A stretch of DNA of 64,000 bases from an uncultured Bacteroidia bacterium (GCA_902774365.1 CACYHX010000007.1:62001-126000), one strand, 5' to 3'. Shown: positions 17,927 through 26,319, counted from the stretch's first letter. Made by a program: numbers and translations. The notes: generated from the letters alone by a model not told the origin.

Positions 17927-19205
17927 AATCATCCCACATGTTATCAGCATCATCATCAAGAAACCCTTTGGCTTCTGCCTTTATTTCCACTGGGAACGTT
18001 TCTATGGCAAGATCCATTAAGCGTTCCCAACTTCGGTTTCGATATTCTCTGAAACGGTCGTCAAATTGTTGCAAGGCAATCGTTTGGTTGGATTCATCCG
18101 ATAAAAAGGAAGGAATATTTTGTTGAAGATATTTGTTCCAAGCAATGAATTTAACCACAGTATTTGTGTTTCCGGCTTGTATAAGCAATTGAATACGTCC
18201 TTTCAAATCCGACAGGAAAAACAACGAGGGTTTGTAGTTGAGCAACAGCTTTAAGTATTTATCAGGGTTGTTATAAAAATCAGCACAGTCAAATGCGATT
18301 TGACTACAACAATAATAGTTGTCTACTGCATATATCCAGGGCTTATAATTGCGATCCAAAAGATGTTTGACATGTCCGAACAAGAGGCTTTCAGCTTCGT
18401 CGTCATCAAGATGCATGTGTTGGTTTGCCAATATTTGATAGTACTGTTTTTGAGTCAATCGGCTTTTGTCGATGATGAAGCCCTCTTCTTTGGCAAGGCG
18501 TATACAAAGGAATTGGTAATCGGCCTTCCCCAACTCTTCTTGATGTATCAGGACATATTCCAGTGGGAATCTGTTAATGATAACCTTTGCACATTCAGGT
18601 TCGCCATAAGCCAGCCATGCTTTCTCAACATCAGGCATTATGGCATCATCCCACCAACCTTTTTGTAATGTATAAAACCAAAGTTCCCTGTCTGATACTT
18701 CTGCTAATAGGATAGCCTTCATGATTTGGATTTGACATGGCAAGGATTGCCCCCAAAAACGCATTTCGAGAAAGTCAGAGGCATCGTCTCTTTCCTCTTT
18801 GTTTTTCGATTGTAATTTGTCCATCAGATATTTAATTGGACATTTCTCATTTTCATGTGCTTCAATGTTGTCTTTTTCACCAAACTCAGGCTCGCTTTTT
18901 AGCAACTTGTTCAAGATATGAATGGCACGTGTCGGGTTTTCCTCATATAAGCTATAGAACTTTTGGGCGTTCAAACTATCTGTGCCAAATTCTTGATGAA
19001 CTAACGAATCGGGTAGGTATCTTAGGATGCAAAGCTCATCCATAATGATATAATCCTGTTCGTCAAGTTCAATCTCATCAATCCTTTTGTTTAGTGCTTT
19101 AGATAATTCTAGCTCTCTTATTCTTTGATAATCATCACTAATAAGTGAAAGTTCATCTATAAGCGTTTTGGCAATGTCATTAAATTGTTCAGTATTGTTT
19201 GCCAT
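17907..19205 (-). CDS. Hypothetical protein, 432 aa, island gene
   Basis: From the ATG at 19205 (MANNTEQFNDIAKTL) the protein is 432 residues, soluble, acidic and predicted mostly helical. Repeated aromatic-rich helices suggest a helical-repeat scaffold. No signal, membrane segment or catalytic motif was seen and I do not recognise the family. The five codons upstream in the longer frame are less likely. AT-rich. A TAACTTTG promoter box lies about 105 nt upstream. It follows the zinc-ribbon gene 19385-20959 on the same strand after a 179-nt gap, so it may be co-expressed or have its own promoter. Confidence 0.6.
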   Translation of the reverse strand: MANNTEQFNDIAKTLIDELSLISDDYQRIRELELSKALNKRIDEIELDEQDYIIMDELCILRYLPDSLVHQEFGTDSLNAQKFYSLYEENPTRAIHILNKLLKSEPEFGEKDNIEAHENEKCPIKYLMDKLQSKNKEERDDASDFLEMRFWGQSLPCQIQIMKAILLAEVSDRELWFYTLQKGWWDDAIMPDVEKAWLAYGEPECAKVIINRFPLEYVLIHQEELGKADYQFLCIRLAKEEGFIIDKSRLTQKQYYQILANQHMHLDDDEAESLLFGHVKHLLDRNYKPWIYAVDNYYCCSQIAFDCADFYNNPDKYLKLLLNYKPSLFFLSDLKGRIQLLIQAGNTNTVVKFIAWNKYLQQNIPSFLSDESNQTIALQQFDDRFREYRNRSWERLMDLAIETFPVEIKAEAKGFLDDDADNMWDDFKPYLS

Positions 19206-19310
19206 AATTCTTGTTTCCAATATTTTTAGAGTTGTTCCCTAGTACGTTAATACGCTGAGCATTCAGCAAGCCGAACGATGTTCGTCTTATTCGTTTGTCT
19301 TGCGACATTG

Positions 19311-19318
19311 CAAAGTTA
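19311..19318 (-). promoter_or_regulatory. Possible -7 box for the 432-aa island gene
   Basis: TAACTTTG on the minus strand, about 105 nt before the ATG at 19205. The 179-nt gap holds nothing else I can identify. Confidence 0.4.
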
Positions 19319-19384
19319 ATGCTGAAAATCCGTGCCCCGCAAGTGATGTTGATAACTTTTTCCCAACAGCATTGTTGTTACGAA

Positions 19385-20959
19385 TCAAAACCACATTCCA
19401 CAATGGAACTGATACAAGACCTCCCTGCTGTCTTCATCTGAAATAACATGGCCGTTTTCCAGCTTGTACTCAACACTTTGTCTGACAAGTCCCTCCCAGT
19501 CGTTCCAATAGCAGCAGTTGACAACCAACGAATGCTCATCGGAGCCAACCGTTACACAAGGCATCAGCTTATCCTGTCTATTCAATTCGGAAAGATCATG
19601 GAATTTCAACGGGATTATCTCGTCAATGTCTGATTCCCTCAAGATGAATTTCCGCCTGTTGTACCCACCGTGCCACCACAGAGGCAACACCGTGTGCAAT
19701 CTTTCAAGCAGATACAATTGCCATACGCCCATCTCAGTCGGTGCAATCTCCAGGTGTGCGGCAATCTCCTCGGTCTCATCGCCTTCACTGTCAACAACCA
19801 AGATATGCGTTCTGTCGCCACTGCCTGTTTCTTCGGGAAGTCTCATTACAAGCCTGCAACCTTGCTCCACTTTTACATCGGTCAACTCGTTTAAGAGTCG
19901 CGAAACAAAGGCTTCCAAATTGTCGGCGTTCACACCCTCATCACTGTCTTCGGGGAAGATTCGATCCGCACAGTCGGATAAGGCATTGCCTTTCTTAGAA
20001 TACGATGAGCCCTCTATCGGAAGGTTCTTGTCATCCTCTGATTCCACAGTTTTTACCTCTTTGAATTCGACAATCCGGCCACATTGGGGACAAATCGACA
20101 CCTGGCCGATTTGCCATCTATTATAAAACCAATCTGGAATCCTGATACTATACCATTTCAAATCTTGTGACTCCATGCCACAATCCAAGCACGGCATTCG
20201 GTCCGTCAACGGCATCGGATTTCCGTCTTTGTCAACGGACTCTTCCAATGGAGCCAGGTATCGCTTTATCCGTGCATACTTTAGGGGATAGTTTAACATG
20301 TTGTCGTTTGAGTAGATCGATGTCAAACGCAGGGGCAGTGATACAATCTTGAAAATTTTCCCGTCTTCAATCTCAAACATGATAAGTTGGTCAGACTCTA
20401 CCTTTACACATGCATGGGAATAGTACCGACTCAATACGACTTCAATGTTGGTCACTTTCTTAGTCAGCACAAACCTTATCCTCCAATCCCACCAATAAGC
20501 TCGCACTTCGGCTTTCCCTCGTATAGTTTTGTATCGATACAACACGGTCTCTACAGCATCGTCAAGCATTTCTTCAAAGTCATCAAATACTCCAAAAATC
20601 AAAGCATCCATCATAGTCTTTGAGACTTGGGTGTAAATGTCATTAGGAAGATTCTCTTCCATCTTAGCCGAGTGCTTCTTTTCATCTTGCGGCTCTTCTT
20701 TTTTCGTTTTCTTTTCCATTTTATTGTGTTTTAGGCATTTGTCAATTATAAGGACCAGGATGACAACAGGCATCAGTGGAGGTAAAAGAAGAATAATGAA
20801 AGCATGAGTGCCGATTCGTTTCCAAATGGATTCTTTCTCGCCGAATCCTTTAAGGGCCATTTTCAACAGTCGATTCTTCTTGCTGTTGTGCCATCTAATG
20901 GTATATACTGCTGCAATTGCTACAACCCAGTAAACCGCAATAATGATTGTTGTTTTCAT
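19385..20959 (-). CDS. Membrane-anchored zinc-ribbon protein of unknown function
   Basis: A 524-residue protein with two N-terminal membrane helices (about 4-22 and 52-73) and a Lys/Glu-rich linker. Residues about 118-215 (DDFEEMLDDAVETVLYRYKTIRGKAEVRAY and the following strands) resemble an NTF2-like cone. A four-cysteine zinc ribbon follows (C257xxC260 and C290xxC293), then an acidic C-terminal half. Function unknown. Its promoter carries the same palindromic operator found upstream of the retron and WYL regulator genes, so it probably belongs to the same regulon. The ATG at 20959 is about 42 nt from the predicted transcript start. Confidence 0.6.
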   Translation of the reverse strand: MKTTIIIAVYWVVAIAAVYTIRWHNSKKNRLLKMALKGFGEKESIWKRIGTHAFIILLLPPLMPVVILVLIIDKCLKHNKMEKKTKKEEPQDEKKHSAKMEENLPNDIYTQVSKTMMDALIFGVFDDFEEMLDDAVETVLYRYKTIRGKAEVRAYWWDWRIRFVLTKKVTNIEVVLSRYYSHACVKVESDQLIMFEIEDGKIFKIVSLPLRLTSIYSNDNMLNYPLKYARIKRYLAPLEESVDKDGNPMPLTDRMPCLDCGMESQDLKWYSIRIPDWFYNRWQIGQVSICPQCGRIVEFKEVKTVESEDDKNLPIEGSSYSKKGNALSDCADRIFPEDSDEGVNADNLEAFVSRLLNELTDVKVEQGCRLVMRLPEETGSGDRTHILVVDSEGDETEEIAAHLEIAPTEMGVWQLYLLERLHTVLPLWWHGGYNRRKFILRESDIDEIIPLKFHDLSELNRQDKLMPCVTVGSDEHSLVVNCCYWNDWEGLVRQSVEYKLENGHVISDEDSREVLYQFHCGMWF

Positions 20960-21006
20960 AATCTTTAAGTTTTTGTTTTATCAATATGTTTTTGTTGTTT
21001 CAGCGA

Positions 21007-21042
21007 CAAAAATAAGACACGTCTGTGCAAGGGAATTGCACA
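21007..21042 (-). promoter_or_regulatory. Promoter with WYL-type operator, copy 1
   Basis: On the minus strand the -7 box is TATTTTTG (plus 21007-21014). Immediately upstream lies the perfect palindrome TGTGCAA-GGGAA-TTGCACA (21024-21042), covering the -33 region. About 18 nt of flank on the -7 side also matches copy 2 at 25224-25259. The rest of the 227-nt gap 20960-21186 shows only AT-rich sequence and a weak 6-bp hairpin at 21116-21132. Confidence 0.65.
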
Positions 21043-21186
21043 AACTGGTCTTCATACAATTTGCTTTTGGAATATAAAAAGTCAGGTTTTAAACAAGGCT
21101 ACTAATGGCGCATTCACAAACGACATGTTTGTTTTTATAGTTCATATTCCCATGTTTTTTACCTGTTGCAATAATATGTGTATGAA

Positions 21187-22761
21187 TCAATGGTTTTCCT
21201 TTTCCCAATGTCTTATGCGTTCCAGAATAAAATCTCTTCTAACCTCAAGGATTGATTTAAACGATTCTTTATCCATAATAAACTGTCTGGTAACGTACGA
21301 CTGACGACGCAAATTAGCTATTCTGCCCTCTAATGCTTTATACTCAGTGTCTTTTACGCATATATTAGTGAGAATCGTTTGTCTATCGCTTACTGAAGAC
21401 TGTCTGTATTCTTCATTTGACACATCAAGTGTTGCGCTGATTTCATTTTTTCTAATCAACAATTGTTCTTCATCCGTTTCAATATCCTTTTCAATTTGCT
21501 TGAGCTCATTTTGTTTAGCTTCTATTTCTCTGGAAAGATTCTCACACTCAATTCTAATTGCCGGAAGAATCTCCTTGTTAAATTGCAGAATTGTATGAAT
21601 ATGTGTTAAAACAGGCGTGTATATATTCTTAAGAGATACCAAATCCTCAAGCAACGACAAAGCTGCAGATAGCTTGTCCACTTGTATTATTAGCAATGTT
21701 TCGTGGGGGTATGTTTTAAACTGATTTGTAGTCCTGTCATCAATCCAACGGTATCTGACTATCTGTGGCAAGTTCGTTGACTCTTTTATTCGCTTGTGTT
21801 CTTCTTTATCATCAACAAGCTTTTTGTAATAGGATTCAATGTTATTATTGATAGTCTTTAACCCTTCCATCATGTTTTCGACTTCTCCTATGATCCATTT
21901 TTTCTCAAAGGAATCGCTGTCTCTCTCAATCCAATTACAGATTTCTTCTACAAATTTCAAAACTTCGTTCCAATTAGACCGATAAGGGCTATAAGATCTG
22001 GTGCAACGTAAATTGTCCATCATATTCGACCAATAATAATTCACCAAGTCGCTGTATGGCAGAATATTAATCCCTTTATAGTTAAGCAGAACATCAAAAT
22101 AGGCCGACCTTCCATAACAAAAGTTCGATCGCAAACCAATCCTTGCATTTCCCGTGATATTAAAATATGGTTTATACCAGCCTATAGTATCACTGGAATA
22201 CATTAGGCTATTGCTTTTTATGTTTTGTAATGCTTTATCATAGTGAAGTGCATAGATGTATCTTTTTACTTCGCTTATATAACTATTGAGTCTTAGACGT
22301 TTGTATTTTGTTTGCTCATTCTCAATTATTTCATCCCTCACCCTTTTAAGTCGTTCCTTTTCATCAAGACTTAGGTATTCGTAATGATCAACAACCCAGC
22401 GACGTTCACGTATTTTATTGTCGTATTCTTCAATTATACGCTTTTTTATTTCTTCAAGGTCTTGATTATATTTTTCCTTGTCTATTTCATGTAATTGGGC
22501 TCTTGAAATGAAAGCGGCATTATACTCATTAGGCCAACAATATCCATAATTACCGTCTTTTTCAAAGTTACATTGTTTCACAAACCTTTCAACGTCAAAC
22601 ACATTGTAAATTTGGTCATGCTCACCAAACTCATCAAGTTTGTTCATCACATTAACTATGTCGTCAGGATAATCGACTGGAATTTGCTTAACGACTAGTT
22701 TGCCGTTATCTAATTGAAGGGATAGTACATATCCCACATTTAGCTCTTTGTTGATTTCCAT
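21187..22761 (-). CDS. Retron-operon protein, 524 aa, coiled-coil, unknown function
   Basis: The third gene of the RT operon, 27 nt after the 301-aa gene. The protein is soluble. Long charged helices, probably coiled coil, lie at about 85-150 and 390-470. Between them is an aromatic-rich region (for example WYKPYFNITGNARIGLRSNFCYGRSAYF). I see no Walker, nuclease or protease motif and do not recognise the family. Its conserved place behind a retron RT suggests an effector or accessory subunit; that is inference. Strongly AT-rich codon use sets it apart from core genes. Confidence 0.6.
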   Translation of the reverse strand: MEINKELNVGYVLSLQLDNGKLVVKQIPVDYPDDIVNVMNKLDEFGEHDQIYNVFDVERFVKQCNFEKDGNYGYCWPNEYNAAFISRAQLHEIDKEKYNQDLEEIKKRIIEEYDNKIRERRWVVDHYEYLSLDEKERLKRVRDEIIENEQTKYKRLRLNSYISEVKRYIYALHYDKALQNIKSNSLMYSSDTIGWYKPYFNITGNARIGLRSNFCYGRSAYFDVLLNYKGINILPYSDLVNYYWSNMMDNLRCTRSYSPYRSNWNEVLKFVEEICNWIERDSDSFEKKWIIGEVENMMEGLKTINNNIESYYKKLVDDKEEHKRIKESTNLPQIVRYRWIDDRTTNQFKTYPHETLLIIQVDKLSAALSLLEDLVSLKNIYTPVLTHIHTILQFNKEILPAIRIECENLSREIEAKQNELKQIEKDIETDEEQLLIRKNEISATLDVSNEEYRQSSVSDRQTILTNICVKDTEYKALEGRIANLRRQSYVTRQFIMDKESFKSILEVRRDFILERIRHWEKENH

Positions 22762-22788
22762 AAAACTAATATCTCAAATCGGACGATG

Positions 22789-23694
22789 TTATTTTCGCTT
22801 TTTATTACTTTCAGGCAGTTCTATCTTCCCCAACACTTTTGGACCATCAAGTTTAACGCTAATCGGGTCTTGCGAAGCCGCGTAGTTGTATAATTCATCC
22901 AACTTAGCCATACCATTCCCAACACCTTCAACATAAAACAAAAGTGCTTGCATAAATTTGTAATAATAAACTCCTTGCTGAGGTCTAATATCATCTATTA
23001 CCTTTTTCTGATACTCTTTGAGTTCAGAACCTCTATGATTCAAACAGCGGAATAAGTATATAGCCGAATAGAGATTCTTATATTCAATAAACTGATTGTA
23101 TTCCTGACTTTTAAGTTTAGCTCGATAACAAACAAAATACAACACACATAATATTTTATCTACGGCCCAATGTGCAGCAAGCTCACTTCTAGCTTTATCG
23201 GATGCTTCTTTACCAAATAGCAATTTCGCAATCTGATAACTGGAGGTTGTGTTTCTGTCAGAAATCTTTGCTTCCACCCATTTCCCATCACTTTGTTGAA
23301 TACTCATTATATATGCCGGGTGACCCATAAGTTTTTTTGCTGCTTCATTCAGTCTTTGGTTTTGGCAGACCCAATTGGTTATCCTCTCAATCTGTTGGTA
23401 AACGGCCATCGAAAAATTATCGAAGTCATTTTTCCGATGGAAGGACTCCATCATCTCAAAATCCTCCATCAATCCCGGTACCAACTCCTTTATCGGGAAA
23501 TCCTTATAAAACTGCTCTGCCTGTTCTTTGATAACTTGTTCAATACAATACTCGTAAATATCATCAATCTTCCCATCATATCTGAGCCCATATTGCTCCC
23601 TCAATCTCTTCACAAACCAAGCATTATCCTTGTCCTTGGCAAGTGCCTCTATGAAATCAAGCAGTTTATTCAGGTGTTCTTTGTTTTGTCCCAT
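22789..23694 (-). CDS. Retron-operon protein, 301 aa, helical, unknown function
   Basis: The second gene of the RT operon, starting 11 nt after the RT stop. All-helical soluble protein ending in a basic tail (SNKKRK). Two short patterns are compatible with, but do not prove, a HEPN-type RNase centre: R169-x5-H175 (RSELAAH) and R216-x3-H220 (RCLNH). No other motif seen. I do not recognise the family. Its tight spacing to the RT points to stoichiometric co-expression and a role as toxin or effector partner; this is inference. AT-rich like its neighbours. Confidence 0.6.
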   Translation of the reverse strand: MGQNKEHLNKLLDFIEALAKDKDNAWFVKRLREQYGLRYDGKIDDIYEYCIEQVIKEQAEQFYKDFPIKELVPGLMEDFEMMESFHRKNDFDNFSMAVYQQIERITNWVCQNQRLNEAAKKLMGHPAYIMSIQQSDGKWVEAKISDRNTTSSYQIAKLLFGKEASDKARSELAAHWAVDKILCVLYFVCYRAKLKSQEYNQFIEYKNLYSAIYLFRCLNHRGSELKEYQKKVIDDIRPQQGVYYYKFMQALLFYVEGVGNGMAKLDELYNYAASQDPISVKLDGPKVLGKIELPESNKKRK

Positions 23695-23705
23695 AAGCTT
23701 AACTT

Positions 23706-24914
23706 TTATAATATGGTTAAATCAAAACCAGAGTCGCACAATCGTTGAAGCATATCATCTAATGAGTTTTGCACAACTGTTTTCTCTTCTTCGGGGTTCA
23801 ACAATGTTATGTCATTAAGATCATCCTTCTCAAACATAGATATATCAACATCATGTATCTCTATGCTTTGAGATGTAGCTACTTTTGATTGATTAAGCTC
23901 AACTAATCTGTCTAATCTTTCTCTTAGCTTCAAGTATGTGGAATCGCTCTGTCCCTTCACCATTTTCAGATAATCCAGTTTGCCACAAATGATATTCTCA
24001 ATATGATGTTCTCCAGGAACGTTCTTTGAAGGATGGTAATACTCAAGGAATTTAATTTGAGCAGCCTCGTACCCACTAACCTCCCAATTATGCAACATGG
24101 TACGAATCTGTTTGACATATCTCTGAGTGACATTAGGTTTCTCATTAATGATCAACCCTGTTACCTCTTGCCGCTGATAATAACTATTTGTTCTAGTCTT
24201 GGATTCATTGATTTGAAATCCCTCTTTTTCAATATAAAGACGAAGCTCTTTCACAAAATCACCATCCTCATGAAAAAGATTGGTCATTCCACTAAAGGTA
24301 ATGTCATCAGCATAACGTGAATAACGCAAGTCATAACGTCGCGCCAGCTTACTTAATCTCCAATCCAACCGGGAGCAAACTACATTTGTCAAAGTTGGAG
24401 AGGTCGGAGCTCCTTGTGGCAAAACTCCTTCATGACAACACAGATCCGCGATGAGACTTGCCGTTTGTTTATCAAAAGAAAACGGAGGCAACTGCAAGCA
24501 GGCAAAAACACGACCAGCGGTTACGCTCGGAAAAAAGTCTTTCAAATCAATATTATAGATGTACTTTTGACCCAGATGGATTTTCGCATTATCTACAATT
24601 GACTTACCCGGCACAAAGCCATTGGCCGCTGGATGGGCATCATACAATTCCAAAAGAAGAGCATTGACACAACGTTGTATAGACTTCAACCCGGCATTGG
24701 GTGCAGTGATAGTACGGAACTCTCCTTTTTTCTTTTTGGGTATTTGGAACTGAACATATCGATTAGGATTGTTTTTAGGATAGGCATGATAATTAAGCTG
24801 CTTCATGGTAATGGAATGACTCTTATTTCCATAAAGCTTCTTTTTCATCTCATTGAGTTTTCTCAAGAGTTCAAGCTTGGTTTCATTTTCTATCTTCAGT
24901 TCAGAATCCTGCAT
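23706..24914 (-). CDS. Retron reverse transcriptase
   Basis: A 402-residue RNA-directed DNA polymerase. Retron signatures are present: NAKIH (109-113, the NAxxH motif), NIDLKDFFPS (motif A, D123), LPQGAPTSP (165-173), YSRYADDITFSG (catalytic YADD 201-204) and VTGLIIN (VTG, 251). It should reverse-transcribe the msd part of the RNA encoded just upstream and stay bound to the RNA-DNA hybrid. Residues about 330-402 are an acidic C-terminal extension beyond the usual retron RT core. The ATG at 24914 is the first in frame, with TGA seven codons upstream. It heads a three-gene operon. Group II intron or DRT enzymes are less likely because of NAxxH, VTG and the upstream RNA. Confidence 0.92.
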   Translation of the reverse strand: MQDSELKIENETKLELLRKLNEMKKKLYGNKSHSITMKQLNYHAYPKNNPNRYVQFQIPKKKKGEFRTITAPNAGLKSIQRCVNALLLELYDAHPAANGFVPGKSIVDNAKIHLGQKYIYNIDLKDFFPSVTAGRVFACLQLPPFSFDKQTASLIADLCCHEGVLPQGAPTSPTLTNVVCSRLDWRLSKLARRYDLRYSRYADDITFSGMTNLFHEDGDFVKELRLYIEKEGFQINESKTRTNSYYQRQEVTGLIINEKPNVTQRYVKQIRTMLHNWEVSGYEAAQIKFLEYYHPSKNVPGEHHIENIICGKLDYLKMVKGQSDSTYLKLRERLDRLVELNQSKVATSQSIEIHDVDISMFEKDDLNDITLLNPEEEKTVVQNSLDDMLQRLCDSGFDLTIL

Positions 24915-24937
24915 TGCCTTTTCTTTTTGTTCTCATC

Positions 24938-25121
24938 AAAGGTGCTACAGACTTTCGCATTTCTTAAGATATGCTACCGCTACATTATTCATATAATCAC
25001 ATAACATAACTACATAAATATACACGATAACCGTCACACGAAAGAATGACGAGCTAACATTACCACAAAACCATCCGATAACAGATGGCGAACTCAAACT
25101 AAGATTGTCTGTAACACCTTT
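24938..25121 (-). ncRNA. Candidate retron msr-msd RNA
   Basis: Read on the minus strand, a1 AAAGGTGTTACAGAC (25121-25107) pairs with a2 GTCTGTAGCACCTTT (24952-24938): 15 bp with one G-U pair, closing a 184-nt element that ends 24 nt before the RT ATG. After a1 comes ATCTTAG, whose G at 25099 is the candidate branching guanosine. Next is hairpin 1 CCATCTG-TTAT-CGGATGG (25088-25071), then hairpin 2 CGTCA/TGACG (25051-25032). Last is a long msd-like hairpin (25031-24973) of about 26 pairs with several G-U, two single-base bulges and a 5-nt loop. The layout matches known retrons. Folded by eye only. Confidence 0.75.
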
Positions 25122-25135
25122 TCAAAGAACGATTG

Positions 25136-25143
25136 CAAAAATA
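25136..25143 (-). promoter_or_regulatory. Candidate promoter of the retron RNA
   Basis: A perfect TATTTTTG box on the minus strand would start transcription about 8-10 nt before a1. A TTG at the right -33 distance is missing, so the stronger upstream box at 25224-25231 could drive the locus instead. Confidence 0.4.
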
Positions 25144-25223
25144 CGATTTATTTATTTCACTTTCTGCATTTTTTATCAATCATGCAGCATTATGAGCATC
25201 CGTTTTTCATTTGTTTTCGGCGG

Positions 25224-25280
25224 CAAAAGTATAATACGTCTGTGCAATCAATTTGCACAAAGAAAAAAGTGGTATCTTTG
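25224..25280. promoter_or_regulatory. Divergent promoter pair around a WYL-type operator, copy 2
   Basis: The palindrome TGTGCAA-TCAAT-TTGCACA (25241-25259) sits between two -7 boxes: TACTTTTG on the minus strand (25224-25231) towards the retron RNA and RT, and TATCTTTG on the plus strand (25273-25280) towards the WYL gene. The TTG at 25253-25255 is 17 nt from the plus box, so the operator covers the -33 element. Autoregulation plus control of the retron is the simplest reading. Confidence 0.65.
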
Positions 25281-25332
25281 CATCATAAAAACACCGAAAA
25301 CAGCGCTACAAACAACTAAATTCCAGCTAATT

Positions 25333-26319
25333 ATGCCTACAACAAAATTTTCATTCATTCGTTGTCGCATCTTGGACAAATGCTTCCGAAGCCCTAAACT
25401 TTACCAAATTCAAGACCTTATAGATGCTTGTGAGGAAGAACTCAATATGAATATCAGTCGCCGCACTATCTACTACGACATTGATTTCATGAAAAGCAAC
25501 GATGGCTGGAATGCACCTATCGAACCTATCAAGGACGGAAACCGTCGCTATTACCACTACACAGATCCAGACTTTTCTATTGACAAAGTCCCGTTGTCTG
25601 AAGCACAACTGAAACAAATCCAAGGTGCCGTTGATGTGTTGAACAGTTTTGAAGGCCTGCCTCAGTTCGAAGGCCTGCAAGACAGCCTTGCCAAGTTGGG
25701 ACTGACAGCCTTGAACACGGAAGCAAAGCCCTGCTTTGGCCTCGACCACAATGAATATGTCGGCGGCCTCTCTTATCTAACGCCTTTATTTAACGCGATA
25801 CAATATAATAATGTGCTGAAAATCAGCTACAAGCCTTTCGATGAAGAAGCCATGGATTTGGTGTTTCATCCACAATTCCTCAAACAATACAGCAACCGCT
25901 GGTACATCTTCGGTGTAGAACAGAACCATCAAGACCAGATATGGAACCTTGCCTTGGACAGAATCGAGAGTTTAGCCTCAACAAAAGACTACACCTATAT
26001 CAAACTAGATGTAAACTGGAATGAGTATTTTGACGACATCATCGGTGTAACCAACCTTGACAACGCTCCTGTGGAAAAGATTCACATCCTTGTTCATGGT
26101 AAGACTGCACATTATCTATACACAAAGCCGCTACACGGTTCGCAGCACCACACCTGGCTTGATGACAATACCTTGGATGTCACACTCACCGTAAAAATCA
26201 ACTTTGAATTGACTCGTACCTTGCTATCCTATGCCCCTTACATCACCATCCTTGAGCCTCAGTCGCTGGTGGAGGAGCATAAAGAGAGCCTGAAAAAGGC
26301 TTTGGAGCAGTATCAATGA
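25333..26319 (+). CDS. WYL-domain transcriptional regulator
   Basis: From the ATG at 25333 (MPTTKFSFIRCRILDKCF) the protein is 328 residues, the usual size. An N-terminal winged helix-turn-helix (YQIQDLIDACEEELNMNISRRTIYYDIDFM split over residues about 20-55) is followed by a WYL domain (YNNVLKISYKPF, HPQFLKQYSNRWYIFG) and a C-terminal WCX-type domain. A 76-codon extension to 25105 crosses the retron RNA and the operator and is rejected. WYL regulators such as BrxR and CapW repress phage-defence operons and respond to nucleic acid or nucleotide signals. Here it is divergent from the retron and flanked by the palindromic operator, so it is the presumed switch. Confidence 0.88.
   Translation: MPTTKFSFIRCRILDKCFRSPKLYQIQDLIDACEEELNMNISRRTIYYDIDFMKSNDGWNAPIEPIKDGNRRYYHYTDPDFSIDKVPLSEAQLKQIQGAVDVLNSFEGLPQFEGLQDSLAKLGLTALNTEAKPCFGLDHNEYVGGLSYLTPLFNAIQYNNVLKISYKPFDEEAMDLVFHPQFLKQYSNRWYIFGVEQNHQDQIWNLALDRIESLASTKDYTYIKLDVNWNEYFDDIIGVTNLDNAPVEKIHILVHGKTAHYLYTKPLHGSQHHTWLDDNTLDVTLTVKINFELTRTLLSYAPYITILEPQSLVEEHKESLKKALEQYQ

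Noticed and set aside
21116..21132. Terminator for the retron operon
   Set aside because: ACAAAC/GTTTGT is only 6 bp, and its T-run is on the plus strand, the wrong orientation for the minus-strand operon.
25050..25058. TTAGC at 25057-25053 as the retron branching site
   Set aside because: It contains the usual AGC word, but it lies past hairpin 1 and about 50 nt from a1. The G at 25099 directly after a1 fits the known architecture better. Kept as an alternative only.
25105..25332. N-terminal extension of the WYL regulator by 76 codons
   Set aside because: It would cover the retron RNA a1 strand, the palindromic operator and the -7 box. The winged helix begins right after the ATG at 25333.
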